Notes: a model not told the origin generated them from the letters alone. Shown: positions 20,629 through 33,303, counted from the stretch's first letter. The stretch is DNA of 64,000 bases from Siphonodentalium dalli (GCA_032622095.1 CP136069.1:47530194-47594193), one strand, 5' to 3'. Translations and numbers: made by a program.

Positions 20629-21385
20629 AGTTGACCTCATCCACAGATGTACAATCCACATTGTTGTTAATGTCCAATACAAATATGGTCTATGTTGTAT
20701 ATTTTAGCTGCCGTGGTCGGCAGTCGGCATGTACGATTACTTGGTTCGACGATATAGGAACACTACTGCTAAACCATGGTCAGGTTTGGTCAGGTTTAAA
20801 ACAGTTTATTCGTGCTTTTAAAAAGTCAAACAGCGATCTATAAACCAATGGTTTGCGAAAATCGGATCTAAATGGATCCACGGCACTGGCAAGTAGTGGG
20901 TGCACCGTGCATGTGCAAACAAATATAAAACGCTGTAAGACGTCACCTTTAGGTAACACGTGGCGACATATATAAACTGCATTGTTATATTTATTATTGA
21001 TAGTTCTACATTCTGCGTGTTATCTAAACAAAACAATGATTTGTCAACAAATGTCGCTAATGGTGTAAACAGTTCAACTATTTTAGTCAGAATATGATTT
21101 TAAGAAAATATATCAATGCTCTGGAACTTCTTCAATGTTTACCTTCCAGCAGTTAGATGTTCGTAGCCCGTTTATATATAACCATGTGCATATAATCGAA
21201 CAAAAAAACCAGCGTTCTTTTGGCTGTGTATTTAGCTACGGTTTTTGTGCTTGTGGTTGACCGTATATAACCTGGTACCGTGTTATTGCTTGAGTGGTAG
21301 TTATGCCCGGCTTGTGTTGTTAAATTTATAATGGCCTTAGCGGTTTTATGTCTTGTCGTGTGTGGTCAGTTTTTATGTTGGAACA

Positions 21386-23816
21386 ATGTCGGGAATAGAC
21401 CCACTTTTTATACTAGAATTTGCACAGCAGGAGCGTGAGGAAAGAGCACGTGATGTGAGTTTAAGGGTATTTAGAGATCGAACCAATCCATTGGAACATT
21501 TCGACGAAGAAGAGTTCCTGCAGAGATACTGATTGTCGAAGGAAGTAACGCTCGAGTTGCTTGGACGTATAGTCCCTGAAATAGAGAGTGCAACGGAAAG
21601 AAATCATTCTGTCCCTGCTGTCTTAAAGGCACGTGAGGCCTTAGTTGTCGAAAATATTCATATTTGTTCTAATCACCGTAAAACAGAAAAACATTAAAAC
21701 GCATACAGTTTCGTTCATATATACCATGACCATCACGTGGACAGCATGTTATCATAAATACCTACTATATTCTACCTAAGCAAGAGCCTGATTGTGTTAC
21801 AGAAGACAGCACAATGCTACTGGCTAATCACACACAAATGGCATAAACGCTCTTTATTAGTTCCATATCAGGAATTCACCAAAAAAGAACGCTCTTTATG
21901 TTTACCATCATAATATAAACAAACACCAGAAAAGTAACGTTTTATGCTTTTGTTTACATAACAATGGTCAAACATTTGACAATAACATACTGTTTATGCG
22001 ATATTTATTATTTGTATACGGACAAAGTCTGTCTACATTTTGATGTTCTTTCTGTTTGTGGCGGTTTTTGACGGGTGGAAATATTTTCACAGGATACCCA
22101 CCGCCAAGGCCAACCGTACCTTTAAAACTGTGCGTTTTTATGCAACTGGCTGTTTCCAAACAGTTGCCGGAGATTTGCATGGCATGTCACAACCCGCCAT
22201 TAGCAGAATGATTTATGTGGTTACGGAGGCGATTTGCATGGACAAAGGGCAGTTTATTAAGATGCCAAGTGGAGAGGAAATCAACATAATTAAAGATGGA
22301 TTTTTTTAACATGCCGGGATGCCAAGCGTTATTGGTTGTATAGATTGTACACACGTCCCGATATTTAACCCGGTGGGCCTCATGCACAGCATTTCATCAA
22401 CCGGAAGGGATGGTTCAGTTAATTTGCGATCATCAGTTGAAATTTCGCAATGTAGTTGCCAGGTGGTATGGCTCAGCACATGACTCGCGCGTATTTTCGG
22501 AATCAAGAGTAATGATGAGGTTTGAAACTGGTGAATTCGATGGAGTCCCAGTAAGGACTCCAGCAACTGCAGCCGAGAGAAATTATAACAAGGCACACAT
22601 GGCTACCAGAAACATTGTTGAGAGGAGCTTTGGTGTGTACAAACGGAGGTTTCCTTGTGTGGCTTTCGGGGACCGGCTACGTCTAAGAGTGAGTACAAAA
22701 CTGATCTGAATGACATGGTCTGATTTAGGGGGACAACTGTAGTTAGTTCGGAGTCCATGTATGTGAGGGGTGCCGGCTTGGAATTTACAACTGCAGACAC
22801 GTGAACCCCAAAATTCCAATTGCATGTGGGGAAATGAATTTGATTCCCTTGGGTTGAAATTTTCAAACCGTTACCATCAAAGTACCAATTGTTGGAAAAT
22901 GTTCGATTAACATCCCGTAATGGTATAAAACTTTCCAGCTGACACTCAGGACAAAACAAGTAAGACAAAATCGGAAATTATTATACTTTTGGTCTGAAAA
23001 CATTTGGCTCAGAACTATCAGACAAATTTCATACTATTTCGGTCTGAAAATTTAACTAATGACTGTACCGGACATGTCATTACCCCCCCCCCCCCCAAAC
23101 CCATCTCCCCTCTCTCCAAGTCGCTGTTTAGTCTCAAATATAATAGCTGAGCAGAATGTAGCTACATGTATTTTCAAACAATATATACAAATCACCTCCG
23201 ATTGACATATACCCCTTGAATAATTAAATGATGTGTGACCTAGTGAACACGAACACATTATCACACGAATACGTATATATGTATGCGACATTTCGGAACA
23301 AAATTCCATGTTTAAATTCAAAATAATATTTGGCTTGTTGGTGTTATCTTCTTAAATCAGAGCAATTGCTTCATCGGCCGCTATGCGACATTCTGTACTG
23401 AGTTAACAAATTAACAAAATTGCACTGGCACTTTGTCTGCAATTTTGTCGGGACTATTGTGCGGACCGTGCGTTCTCTATTTCACTACAAACTGCTATTT
23501 TGCAATTTTCAAATTACCAATAACCTCTTTTTGTCTTCAGTTTGACAGGAGTATGGATACAATAATTGCAACTTGCTGCCTACACAACTTGAACATGACC
23601 ACACGTGACCCAGAACCAGACGACAATGTGGATGCGGTAGACAGCGATGTAGCCGATGGCCGAACTTTGCCAGATAATCCAGATGCCGTCATCTTTCGCG
23701 ACCAGTACATTCGACAAGCATTTGAGGATGGAGTATATTATAACAATTGTCTTAAATGTATAGTCATAAGAATGCACCATTATTACGAGAAATATTCAGA
23801 TACAGTATTAAAATAA
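21386..23816 (+). pseudogene. Harbinger DDE transposase, broken
   Basis: The ATG at 21386 opens MSGIDPLFILEFAQQERE. The frame is open except for TGA at codon 49 (21530-21532), then runs to a TTAA insertion at 21623-22125. After removal of the insertion the frame continues as KTVRFYATGCFQTVAGDLHG and MSQPAISRM, a hallmark of the family. The catalytic Asp of GCIDCTH, the Asp of SAHDS and the Glu of NIVERSFGVYKRRF are kept. Two opposite single-base indels lie at about 22307 and 22317. About 20 codons around the usual DSGYP block are missing before PVRTPATAAERNYNKAH. The intron runs from about 22691 (LRLR|GTGAGT) to 23540 (TTTTTGTCTTCAG). The last exon holds IIATCCLHNLNM and ends at 23816. It would cut and paste the element with the Myb-like partner. 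Confidence 0.85.
21623..22125. mobile_element. TTAA-flanked element inserted in the transposase, copy 2
   Basis: TTAA at 21623-21626 and 22122-22125. Removing the element and one TTAA joins VPAVL to KTVRFYATG in frame, which shows exactly where it landed. It is the inverted relative of 2420-2947. Confidence 0.8.
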
Positions 23817-23823
23817 ATTTATT
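23812..23823. terminator. Palindromic polyadenylation signal for two convergent genes
   Basis: AATAAATTTATT reads AATAAA on both strands. It overlaps the transposase stop (23814-23816) and lies 2 bp from the stop of the Myb-like gene on the other strand (23826-23828). Confidence 0.55.
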
Positions 23824-23825
23824 GT

Positions 23826-25809
23826 TCAATTGTAATTCCCAGTAATGCACCTGAGCTTGGCTTCATAATACGCCTTCTTCGCCTCTGCAGCTGCTTGCTT
23901 TGTGGCAATAAGCTTCATCTTGGCCTGGTGTTCTGTATCCATATAAGCTAAAGCCTTGTCCGTCTTCTCCAAAACCGTCGACGCTGGCGCCCCAAAGATG
24001 AAGGGATGATTCTCTCTAGATGCGCTACATCACTGGAAAGAAAGCATGATATATGGTCATTGTTTCAACCACAACACAATCTGTAATCTAAATTAGTGGA
24101 AAAAAAAAATTCCATTATGAAATATTGCATATGCGAATTACGTTTTAACATTTATTATAAATTTTGACGGACGTTGTCTGTTGTGAAAACCCCAGTCCCC
24201 ACTACGCCATCATATCACCAGCAAATATAGAAATCCTTAGGCTTGTCTAACTGCTGGTGAGGATCCATCATGTTGAATAACAGATGCATTCCTAACCCAA
24301 TCAAGTAGTATATTGTGCCAAAATAATATCCAAAACAGCATGCAAAGTTAAAAACAAAATATCGACGATGTTGCAATGCGACACGAAGACATAAATTGTG
24401 TTGCATCGTCAGTGATTCAAGCGGTTTAACTCTAGCAGTCACTCATTCATCAGTGATTCAAGGGGTTGAACTCTACAGTGCACACAATCATCAGCGAAAA
24501 TAGACTCAATCAGCTTCCATCCAAATTAATGCGTATATAATGGTGCCACTTTTCGTAGCTGACTGTAAACCTTTACGTCAAAAATTCACCATGCTAACGG
24601 CCCCGACACGGACGCGGTATGGGGTATGTTGGGACATCCAACTCTCAACTACCCCTCCCCCACTCTCATGGAAACAGGCCGGCATTCCAAATGTGGGAGC
24701 CTTCATGTTCATACCCACATTGGGACGGAATATTTAAACTGGTACTTATATTGGAAAATTTTAACCTGGAACTGTTTAAGTCATCAATTGACATCTTAAC
24801 CAAAATGCCGGACGTTGAACCATGTTCGACTTTATGTCTGGGAAAAAAAACTTATTTGTGGTTGAAATAAACTTACATTTGCTACGAAAGTCAACCTCAG
24901 CATGTATGAAACACAGAGACGTGGGGACATGGGTTGTGGGTGTCTAACCCTCCAACTTTGGTCAAGTGTTAAAACTGTTGAGAATTTCAACTCCAACGTT
25001 ATTTGGGGGGGGGGGGGGGTGTAAGGTTGTAAATTTGCAACAGTTGGAAAGTTTTAGATACCAATTGGAAAGTTGCAAGAACCAGGTAGTTTATTCTGTT
25101 CATGCAAGTGGGGGAGGGGGCTGTTGGAAAATTCAAGGTGGACACCCCCCCCCCGACGGAGACACCATAGCCATGTCTGGTGGTGTTCATATTAGCTATA
25201 CTAAATATATTACCTCATCGTTGCAGTATCCATTCCAACGCTTGGTTCTGTGGTAGACAGATCACTGGGGCCTGTACTTGCGGGTTCTGGAATGGCGGGC
25301 TCCTAGTGGTTAGGCACCACACTGATTTGGCTCGCCTGTAGTGGTGTTGCTTGCTGTACCGTGGCATTGTCATCATAACGACTGGCTACTTCTGAAAATT
25401 CACCAGGAACCATGCCAACAATACGAGCCGTATCATCATCAATATCACCCACTGTAGGAGAACCTCCACCAGTACCATTAACATCCAATTTCTTTGAACG
25501 AACTGTCTGTTTCGCTTTGCCTTTAATTCTTCGCCAGAACTCTCTATACGCGACAGCTTTCCGTTTAGTTTTATCCGGGTGTCTTTCGTGCATTTTGTTG
25601 ACTATCAGAGCCCATGCTTGGTTTTTGACCTCTTGCTTCCTGCTGTCTGTCGTCTTCTTCTCCAAAGTAGCAATATCACTGCCAACTAAGTCCAATAATG
25701 ATGCTTTCTCATCTTCCGAGAATGCGATACCGCGCCCTTTGCGTGGGGTGCCAATAACCCCAGACTCAACCTAAGGTACCCCTCGGGTTTTTGCTTTTGC
25801 TTTCGGCAT
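23826..25809 (-). pseudogene. Harbinger Myb/SANT-like DNA-binding protein, broken
   Basis: The ATG at 25807-25809 opens MPKAKAKTRGVP, then a TAG at codon 13 (25771-25773). The frame then runs on as GRGIAFSEDEKASLLDLVGS and includes a SANT/Myb-like helical domain with the spaced Trp residues of that family (QAWALIVNKMHERHPDKT, then FWRRIKGKAKQ), and ends near 25303. A separate last exon at 23826-24032 (after an acceptor TTTCTTTCCAG) encodes a Gln/Ala/Lys-rich helix, AYMDTEHQAKMKLIATKQAA, ending ITGNYN. That coiled tail is usual for these proteins. If that acceptor is used, the first codon is TGA, so a slightly different junction or another lesion is implied. It would bind the element ends and bring in the transposase. 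Confidence 0.75.
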
Positions 25810-26428
25810 AGTTCCTTTAATATTCGACAATACACAACACACCACCGTTCACCAAATATAAAATGCTTCCGTCGAGATCACACGGTAACGTCGTGCAACA
25901 CTATAAGGAGATAATTGTGTTGTCACAATGTTACGGACGACCGATCGTCAAAAAACGCAAAATCAAAATACACAGTACAATTATTATCGATCCAATCTGT
26001 GGAGTGTGTTTTCCCTGTCTATTTCTCGCATGTACCCATGGTTATATATAAACGGGCTACGAGCATCTGACTGCTAGTGTTTATTTATCATTTGTGTATT
26101 ATCTGACGAATTTGATTTTGATAGGTAATTTTCCACTGTGCCAACAATGGTTACACAACAATGGTTTTGACATGCGACATTTCATTATTGGAGAGTTAAT
26201 TATAATGACGATATAACAAAGCCAATAAATTTGCGGGTACTTGTTGATTCAAATTGTGTACAGACTGTTATGTTATTTCGCATCGGGTCCCTTTAATTGT
26301 AATCATATAGCCCTCTAAAGTATATCATACACAATGAGATTATTGAAATTATTTACAACTAGCATTATCAACCAGCAGACGGCCAATATATTTACAGACA
26401 ATGTATCTGTCTTTGTTTAAATTTATAG

Positions 26429-26538
26429 CGTTTTCTCCGATCATCACCATGACATGTTCAATAACTTCGATCGGGATCACAACGGAGTTCTGTCTGAGAC
26501 GGAATTTGATCATATCTTCATGCAGTTCGACCAAAATC
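26429..26538 (+). CDS. Secreted EF-hand protein, second coding exon (EF-hand 1)
   Basis: Acceptor TTTGTTTAAATTTATAG|C; donor AATC|GTGAGT. The 110-bp exon encodes VFSDHHHDMF, then an EF-hand with loop DRDHNGVLSETE (Asp1, Asp3, Asn5, Gly6, Leu8, Glu12 all in place), then the start of a second EF-hand, FMQFDQN. It ends in phase 1. The His-rich stretch after the signal peptide (DHHHD) could add metal-binding capacity, though that is inference. Intron 1 (19980-26428) carries the whole Harbinger element. Confidence 0.85.
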
Positions 26539-26739
26539 GTGAGTGAACCAACTACTTATAATAAGGGCGTTAGCAGGTCTGACAAACATCTTGATTTCAA
26601 CTATCATAACAACATATAACTATAATAGTTAAATACAGATATTACTGTTTTGTCAATTCGATAAAAGGGGGATAATCCAGAATAAAAGTTAACAAATGTG
26701 ATTTAAAATAAATACAGCACTAATTCGGTTCCATAACTA

Positions 26740-26955
26740 CAGTAATGCTCTAATTAATCGACTCCTTAACCGCAGCATAATTATGGGTAACTTTTCAGGA
26801 TTTAGTCGAAAATATGGCTTGTTGCCATTAATAGTGAAGCTCTCATCAAGAGCGTTCCGATGAATGGCAACAAGCCATATTTCCGACTACTAAATCCTGA
26901 AAAGTTACCCAAAATTCTGCTGTGTTTAAGCAGTCGATTACTTAGAGCATTACTG
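26740..26955. mobile_element. Hairpin MITE, 216 bp
   Basis: CAGTAATGCTCTAATTAATC at the left pairs with the right end ATTACTTAGAGCATTACTG. Inside, GGGTAACTTTTCAGGATTTAG and TGGCTTGTTGCCAT pair with their inverses. The apex is near 26845. Half copies are in each arm of the palindrome (about 4105-4150 and 10190-10240) and at 43590-43672. Confidence 0.85.
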
Positions 26956-27993
26956 TATGTATGTTTTGTTACGACTGACATTTATTGATTAACTAGCAGG
27001 TTAGCCCGCCACTGGCGTGCTTGGTCAGAAACATGACAATGTTTTATGTTTTGTTTGTGTTTTTCAATGAGTTAATATTGGGTGTTTCAATATTTTACCC
27101 GATTTGACCTTGAATTGATCATTTTCAAGGTCAAGGTCATGTCGGGGTCACAATATATAATTTGTGGGTACCCGTTTGAAGGTTAAGACTGACCCGATGA
27201 AAAAATCCCCCGTTCCTAGGAACGACAGACATAAGAATGTTTCACACAATGCGACGTCGACGATCCCTGTGTGTTTATACACTTATATACGAAGTTTGAG
27301 CTCACCTAGGGCGGAAAAACTGCCCGTGGCCATTGAGCAGCCCCTGACAGAGGTTGTCCACCCTTACGAGATGGTCAATAGTCCCCGCAAAGTTAATCCC
27401 GTCGTGAACCCCATCCTCGCAAAGAGCGGACAGTCAATTAATCCCGTCGTGAACCCCATCACCAACGCGACGTAATTTTGTTTGGTATCATGTGTTGCGT
27501 TCTAAAAATAGGAAAGCACTTGTTCCCGTATATCTCTCTGCACGTTGCGTTTGCGTAAATACGAAATTGTGAGTGTTGGTTTGTAACCGGGATTTCTTAG
27601 AAGCATTATGCCTATATCCACACTAACTATCCCCCTAAGCCCTGACCTAAGTGTCATACATACTATAACAATGATGTTGTAAGAGTACTTTGGCATCCAA
27701 TAAATCTCCCCGCATAGGAAACCACTCAAAATTATTGTTCTCGTATATCTCTCTGCAGATGCTAATAACGTTGAATGGTAAACAGACGCTCTTTATAGCG
27801 ATGCGTCAAAAACAAACCCTCATTAAATTATCACTTGATTAACCACCGCAGTGCCGTTTTTTTGTAACTGAGATTGGAGAAGGGTACTCTAAGCTTCTCC
27901 AAAACGCGACCACGGCGGTGTCGGTGGATTTTACACTTACATAGGAAGTTTGAGCTCAATCTGTAAACGCGTTTTCGATTATATGAAGTACAC

Positions 27994-27995
<2 letters not shown>

Positions 27996-28058
<63 letters not shown>
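27996..28058. repeat. TA microsatellite
   Basis: About 30 uninterrupted TA dinucleotides at the end of the first unit of the 1.1-kb array. Confidence 0.95.
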
Positions 28059-28059
<1 letters not shown>

Positions 28060-31000
28060 GGAAGTCTCAAAATATATAGTACTAGCAGGTTAGCCCGCCA
28101 CTGGCGGCATTCGTCCCATGGCTTTGTTTCAGAAACATGACATTTTTGAATATGAATTTAATGTTTTTTAAATTTAATATATTTTGTTTCTGAATTGTTT
28201 TTTTATTGTTAATTTTTTTTAATTTTAAATTGTAAATTGTTTTAATTAATTTTTTTGTTTCTGGCGGAAAAATTTACCCGTAGAAATCCCCCCTTCCTAG
28301 GAACGACAGACAACGCATTCTTTGTTTCGTGAAATCTCTCTACGATAACATTGCATTGAATTTAAAACAAACGCTTCCCGTCGGGAAATCTGTCTGCATA
28401 ATATTTTGAGTCTGCCGTACCCGTCGCAATGTCGTGAAATCTCTCTGCATAATAGATAACATTGCATTGAATCTGTTGTTGGCATTCAGGGCTTCGGGTC
28501 GTTGTTGTTGGCATCACGGCTCCCCGAAAACTCTCACATTGCCGAAAACGTGTATTTAGTAATATCGTTGTTGTTGATATTTACGACTTGGGGGCTATTT
28601 TCTTATTTAGCAAGTTTGAGCTCAATCGGTTCGAGTCTATAAAGGACACACTCATATATATGACACTTCCCGTGGGTAGCAAGTTTGAGCTCAATCGGCA
28701 TTCCCTGGAATTTCCCGTAGATTGGCAGATTCCAGTAGCTTTATAACGGTATATCTGGGGAGAAATCTGATGCTATATTCGTGATTATCTGGGATGATTT
28801 CGGTATATAACTATATACTGTAAAAACAAAGCGCGCCATCCGTGCTCGCAGGGTTGGTCAGAAACAAATGTTTTTTAAATTTAATGTATGTTCCGTATAT
28901 CTCTCTGCAGATGCAAATAACGTTGAATGGCAAACAGACGATCTTTATAGAGATGCGTCAAAAACAAACGCTCATTAAATAATCACTTGATTAACCCCCG
29001 CCGTGCCTTTGCTGTGATTTGGGAGTGGATAAAGGGTGATCAGAGCTTCTCGAAAACACGACTACGGCGGTGTCGGTGAGATTTTACACTTACATACGAA
29101 ATTTGATCTCAATCTGTACACGCGTTTTGGATTCTATGAAGTACACACACACACTCATATATACGAAGTCTCAAAATATATAGTATAGACTAGCAGGTTA
29201 GCCCGCCACTGGCGGCATTCGTCCCATGGCTTTGTTTCAGAAACATGACATTTTTGAATATGAATTTAATGTTTTTTAAATTTAATATATTTTGTTTCTG
29301 AATTGTTTTTTTATTGTTAATTTTTTTTAATTTTAAATTGTAAATTGTTTTAATTAATTTTTTTGTTTCTGGCGGAAAAATTTACCCGTAGAAATCCCCC
29401 CTTCCTAGGAACGACAGACAACGCATTCTTTGTTTCGTGAAATCTCTCTACGATAACATTGCATTGAATTTAAAACAAACGCTTCCCGTCGGGAAATCTG
29501 TCTGCATAATATTTTGAGTCTGCCGTACCCGTCGTAATGTCGTGAAATCTCTCTGCATAATAGATAACATTGCATTGAATCTGTTGTTGGCATTCAGGGC
29601 TTCGGGTCGTTGTTGTTTGCATCACGGCTCCCCGAAAACTCTCACATTGCCGAAAACGTGTATTTAGTAATATCGTTGTTGTTGATATTTACGACTTGGG
29701 GGCTATTTTCTTATTTAGCAAGTTTGAGCTCAATCGGTTCGAGTTTATAAAGGACACACTCATATATATGACACTTCCCGTGGGTAGCAAGTTTGAGCTC
29801 AATCGGCATTCCCTGGAATTTCCCGTAGATTGGCAGATTCCAGTAGCTTTATAACGGTATATCTGGGGAGAAATCTGATGCTATATTCGTGATTATCTGG
29901 GATGATTTCGGTATATAACTATATACTGTAAAAACAAAGCGCGCCATCCGTGCTCGCAGGGTTGGTCAGAAACAAATGTTTTTTAAATTTAATGTATGTT
30001 CCGTATATCTCTCTGCAGATGCAAATAACGTTGAATGGCAAACAGACGCTCTTTATAGAGATGCGTCAAAAACAAACGCTCATTAAATAATCACTTGATT
30101 AACCCCCGCCGTGCCTTTGCCGTGATTTGGGAGTGGATAAAGGGTGATCAGAGCTTCTCGAAAACACGACTACGGCGGTGTCGGTGAGATTTTACACTTA
30201 CATACGAAATTTGATCTCAATCTGTACACGCGTTTTGGATTCTATGAAGTACACACACACACACACACATATATACGAAGTCTCAAAATATATAGTATAG
30301 ACTAGCAGGTTAGCACGCCACTGGCGGCATTCGTCCCATGGCTTTGTTTCAGAAACATGACATTTTTGAATATGAATTTAATGTTTTTTAAATTTAATAT
30401 ATTTTGTTTCTGAATTGTTTTGTTATTGTTAATTTTTTTTACTTTTAAATTGTAAATTGTTTTAATTAATTTTTTTGTTTCTGGCGGAAAAATTTACCCG
30501 TAGAAATCCCCCCTTCCTAGGAGCGACAGACAACGCATTCTTTGTTTCGTGAAATCTCTCTACGATAACATTGCATTGAATTTAAAACAAACGCTTCCCG
30601 TCGGGAAATCTGTCTGCATAATATTTTGAGTCTGCCGTACCCGTCGTAATGTCGTGAAATCTCTCTGCATAATAGATAACATTGCATTGAATCTGTTGTT
30701 GGCATTCAGGGCTTCGGGTCGTTGTTGTTTGCATCACGGCTCCCCGAAAACTCTCACATTGCCGAAAACGTGTATTTAGTAATATCGTTGTTGTTGATAT
30801 TTACGACTTGGGGGCTATTTTCTTATTTAGCAAGTTTGAGCTCAATTGGTTCGAGTTTATAAAGGACACACTCATATATATGACACTTCCCGTGGGTAGC
30901 AAGTTTGAGCTCAATCGGCATTCCCTGGAATTTCCCGTAGATTGGCAGATTCCAGTAGCTTTATAACGGTATATCTGGGGAGAAATCTGATGCTATATTC

Positions 31001-31484
31001 GTGATTATCTGGGATGATTTCGGTATATACCGAAGGTATATACTGTAAAATCAAAGCGCGCCATCCGTACTCGCAGGGAATAAATTTCGAGCGATAACGT
31101 GTGCGTTCCCGTATAACTCTGCAGATGCGAATAACGTTGAATGGGAAACAGACGCTCTTTATAGAGATGCGTCAAAAACAAACGCTCATTAAATAATCAC
31201 TTGATTAACCCCCGCCGTGCCTTTGCGGTGATTTGAGATTGGAGAACGGGTGCTCTGAGCTTCTCTAAACCGCTACCACGGTCGTGTCGGTGGGATTTGA
31301 CACTTACATAGGAAGTTTGATCTCAATCTGTACACGCGTTTTGGATTCTATGAAGTACACACACACACACACACACACACATATACGAAGTCTCAAAATA
31401 TATAGTATAGACTAGCAGGTTAGCCCGCCACCGGCGGCTTGTCTGAAACATGACATTTTTGTTTATATATTTTTAAAAATTTTA

Positions 31485-31950
31485 GCTCCACGCGTTTCAA
31501 TAAGAAAAATTTGTACCCGGTAGCTCCACCAGTTTCGAGATCTGGTCTGCGTATGCGCGAAGCTGGCGTCGCACGGGCTCGGCGACCCGATAAAATTTGT
31601 ACCCGGCGCAAGATACATTAACATAGCAAATTTCAAGTCGATAGCTCCACCCTTTTCCGAGATCTCGTCTGCGCATGCGCTGCACGGGCGTCGCACGGGC
31701 TCGGCGACTCGATACAATTTGTACCCGGCGCAAGATACATTCACATAGCAAATTTCAAGTCGATAGCTCCACCCGTTTCCGAGATCTCGTCTGCGCATGC
31801 GCTGCACGGGCGTCGCACGGGCTCGGCGACCCGATAAAATTTGTACCCGGCGCAAGATACATTCACATAGCAAATTTCAAGTAGATAGCTCCACCCGTTT
31901 CCGAGATCTCGTCTGCGCATGCGCTGCACGGGCGTCGCACGGGCTCGCCA
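31485..31950. repeat. 124-bp GC-rich subrepeat, four copies
   Basis: Within the last unit of the 1.1-kb array a 124-bp block repeats: GATAGCTCCACCCGTTTCCG, then GAGATCTCGTCTGCGCATGC, GCTGCACGGGCGTCGCACGG and TTGTACCCGGCGCAAGATAC. It is much richer in CpG than its surroundings. Three copies contain CTGCGCATGCGCTG. Confidence 0.9.
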
Positions 31951-32240
31951 ATACGACAACGACCACCGCCTGGTCAAACTACACACACGTACCAAGTTTC
32001 GTACCGATCGGTCGAGAATCGTAGATTTGTATGAAGTACAACACACACACAAACATAAATATATAAGAGAGATATGTAAATTAGATAGATTGTATCAAAA
32101 TATATAGGAGAGATATGTAAATGATCTACACACCATTACCGGTGTTTGTCAAAGTTTAGTGGGGTATATCAATACTCATTCACGATCATATAATTGAGGT
32201 CCGGAGGGTGTGGGCTATCTCTCGAATACACGGAGTTCTC

Positions 32241-32880
32241 AAAATATATAGTGAAGATGACTACATGTATGACAAACAAGTCAATTAATATTGATTTAGT
32301 CGAAATATCGTCATGAAGGAGTGTTGGTTCATCACGCAAAATGATAGTTAGCAGTGAATACTAATTGTGTTATTAAATAGAATTAGCTGGCGCAAAGTGT
32401 TGCGAAACAAATTGTGTCTTGATCATGTTAATTTGCTGCAATATTGTTATGAGCACATTTTGGCTGTGCACTACATGTATCTGGGTGCGCAATCTCAAAA
32501 TTTCCACGAAAACAGGGAATACATGAAGTGGATTTGGCACTGTCAAACATAACTATGATATTGAATTCATGATGTTTCTGACCTGGATAAAGGTGTCCCA
32601 ACATAAATCATAGGGACAATGTGCTGCTTCTTAACCGAATAAAACAGAAAAACACGTGCAATAATTGTTCTGAGATATGCACAGAGTCTCAAATATGTTT
32701 ACGAATTTACTTTGATCACCTCGACGAGGTGCTGTGTGGTATCATACTGTGGTATTTCCAGCTACATTTATAAGTTGCATGCTAATCGGAGCTCGAATTT
32801 TGTTGGCAAGATCACGACTTCAGCTGCGAGAATGAGGCGGCGTTATGCTGTGAATTACATACTATGACTGTATATCCCGT
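32241..32880. other. Gene-free stretch in intron 2
   Basis: AT-rich intron DNA; nothing recognised apart from weak similarity of its last part to the following duplicated block. Confidence 0.4.
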
Positions 32881-33290
32881 TTTGCTTCAGATGACCATAC
32901 TATCACCAAACGACAATTGTGCGTGTTTTTGGTGTTACCGTGGCATTTTCAGCATTCATTTTACTTTGCACATATACTGTGTATGACTTGTTTCCTCTTA
33001 TATCACCAGAACATGCAATGAGGTGTTGCTGAATTTAGCTTTGTATTTTGTTTTTGTTCAATACTATTGTGTGTCATTGGATGGCAAATATTCTGGTTGT
33101 TATCCAATGAAACATGGCGGTTACCGCTGTATATCCATGCACTGTATATGACTTAATGATAAGAAAATCATCAAACCATATGTCGTCTTTGGTTTGCACA
33201 ACCAATGGTTCAGCCGCAAACAAAATAAGCGCATAGTAGGCGCTATACCGAGGCATTCTCAGCAACTCTTATTAAACACTGCATATATCG
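32870..33290 (+). pseudogene. Relic duplicates of the EF-hand last exon
   Basis: TTTTGCTTCAG|ATGACCATACTATCACCAAA at 32880-32910 repeats the acceptor and first codons of the true exon at 33304 (DHTITK), then loses the frame. A weaker third copy, with ATGATAAGAAAATCATCAAA, is near 33153. The surrounding intron also repeats (ACTGTATATGAC, GGCATTTTCAGC), so the block was duplicated in tandem. Confidence 0.6.
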
Positions 33291-33303
33291 TTTGGCCTTT
33301 CAG

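Larger units (their letters stand above)
21148..26075. mobile_element. PIF/Harbinger DNA transposon, decayed, 4.9 kb
   Basis: Terminal inverted repeats of about 36 bp (left AGCAGTTAGATGTTCGTAGC, then CCGTTTATATATAACC; the right is its inverse with CAGTCAGATGCTCG) bound the element. Inside are the two gene types that define Harbinger elements: a DDE transposase (plus strand) and a Myb/SANT-like DNA-binding protein (minus strand), converging tail to tail. Both carry stops, and the transposase is also interrupted by a 500-bp TTAA element, so the copy is inactive. It lies wholly in intron 1 of the EF-hand gene. I could not read a clean 3-bp target duplication. The gap 24035-25302 contains poly(G) and poly(C) tracts and no further gene. 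Confidence 0.85.
26993..32240. repeat. Tandem array of about 1.1-kb units
   Basis: The unit opens CTAGCAGGTTAGCCCGCC and ends ACGAAGTCTCAAAATATATAG. Starts lie at 26993 (diverged), 28082, 29190, 30301 and 31410 (last, shorter and diverged). The three central units are over 98% alike and 1108-1112 bp long. Each holds the same 62-codon minus-strand open frame, which I regard as chance. The end of each unit has a dinucleotide tract: TA in the first, AC in the others. It fills most of intron 2 of the EF-hand gene. Confidence 0.95.

Noticed and set aside
27164-27475. 103-codon plus-strand frame with NPVVNPI repeats
   Set aside because: It is part of the diverged first unit of the 1.1-kb array, and the peptide repeat comes from a local DNA duplication.
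28297-30705. Three nearly identical 62-codon minus-strand open frames
   Set aside because: They are the same place in three tandem 1.1-kb units. There is no start context and no family match; the repeat identity explains the conservation.
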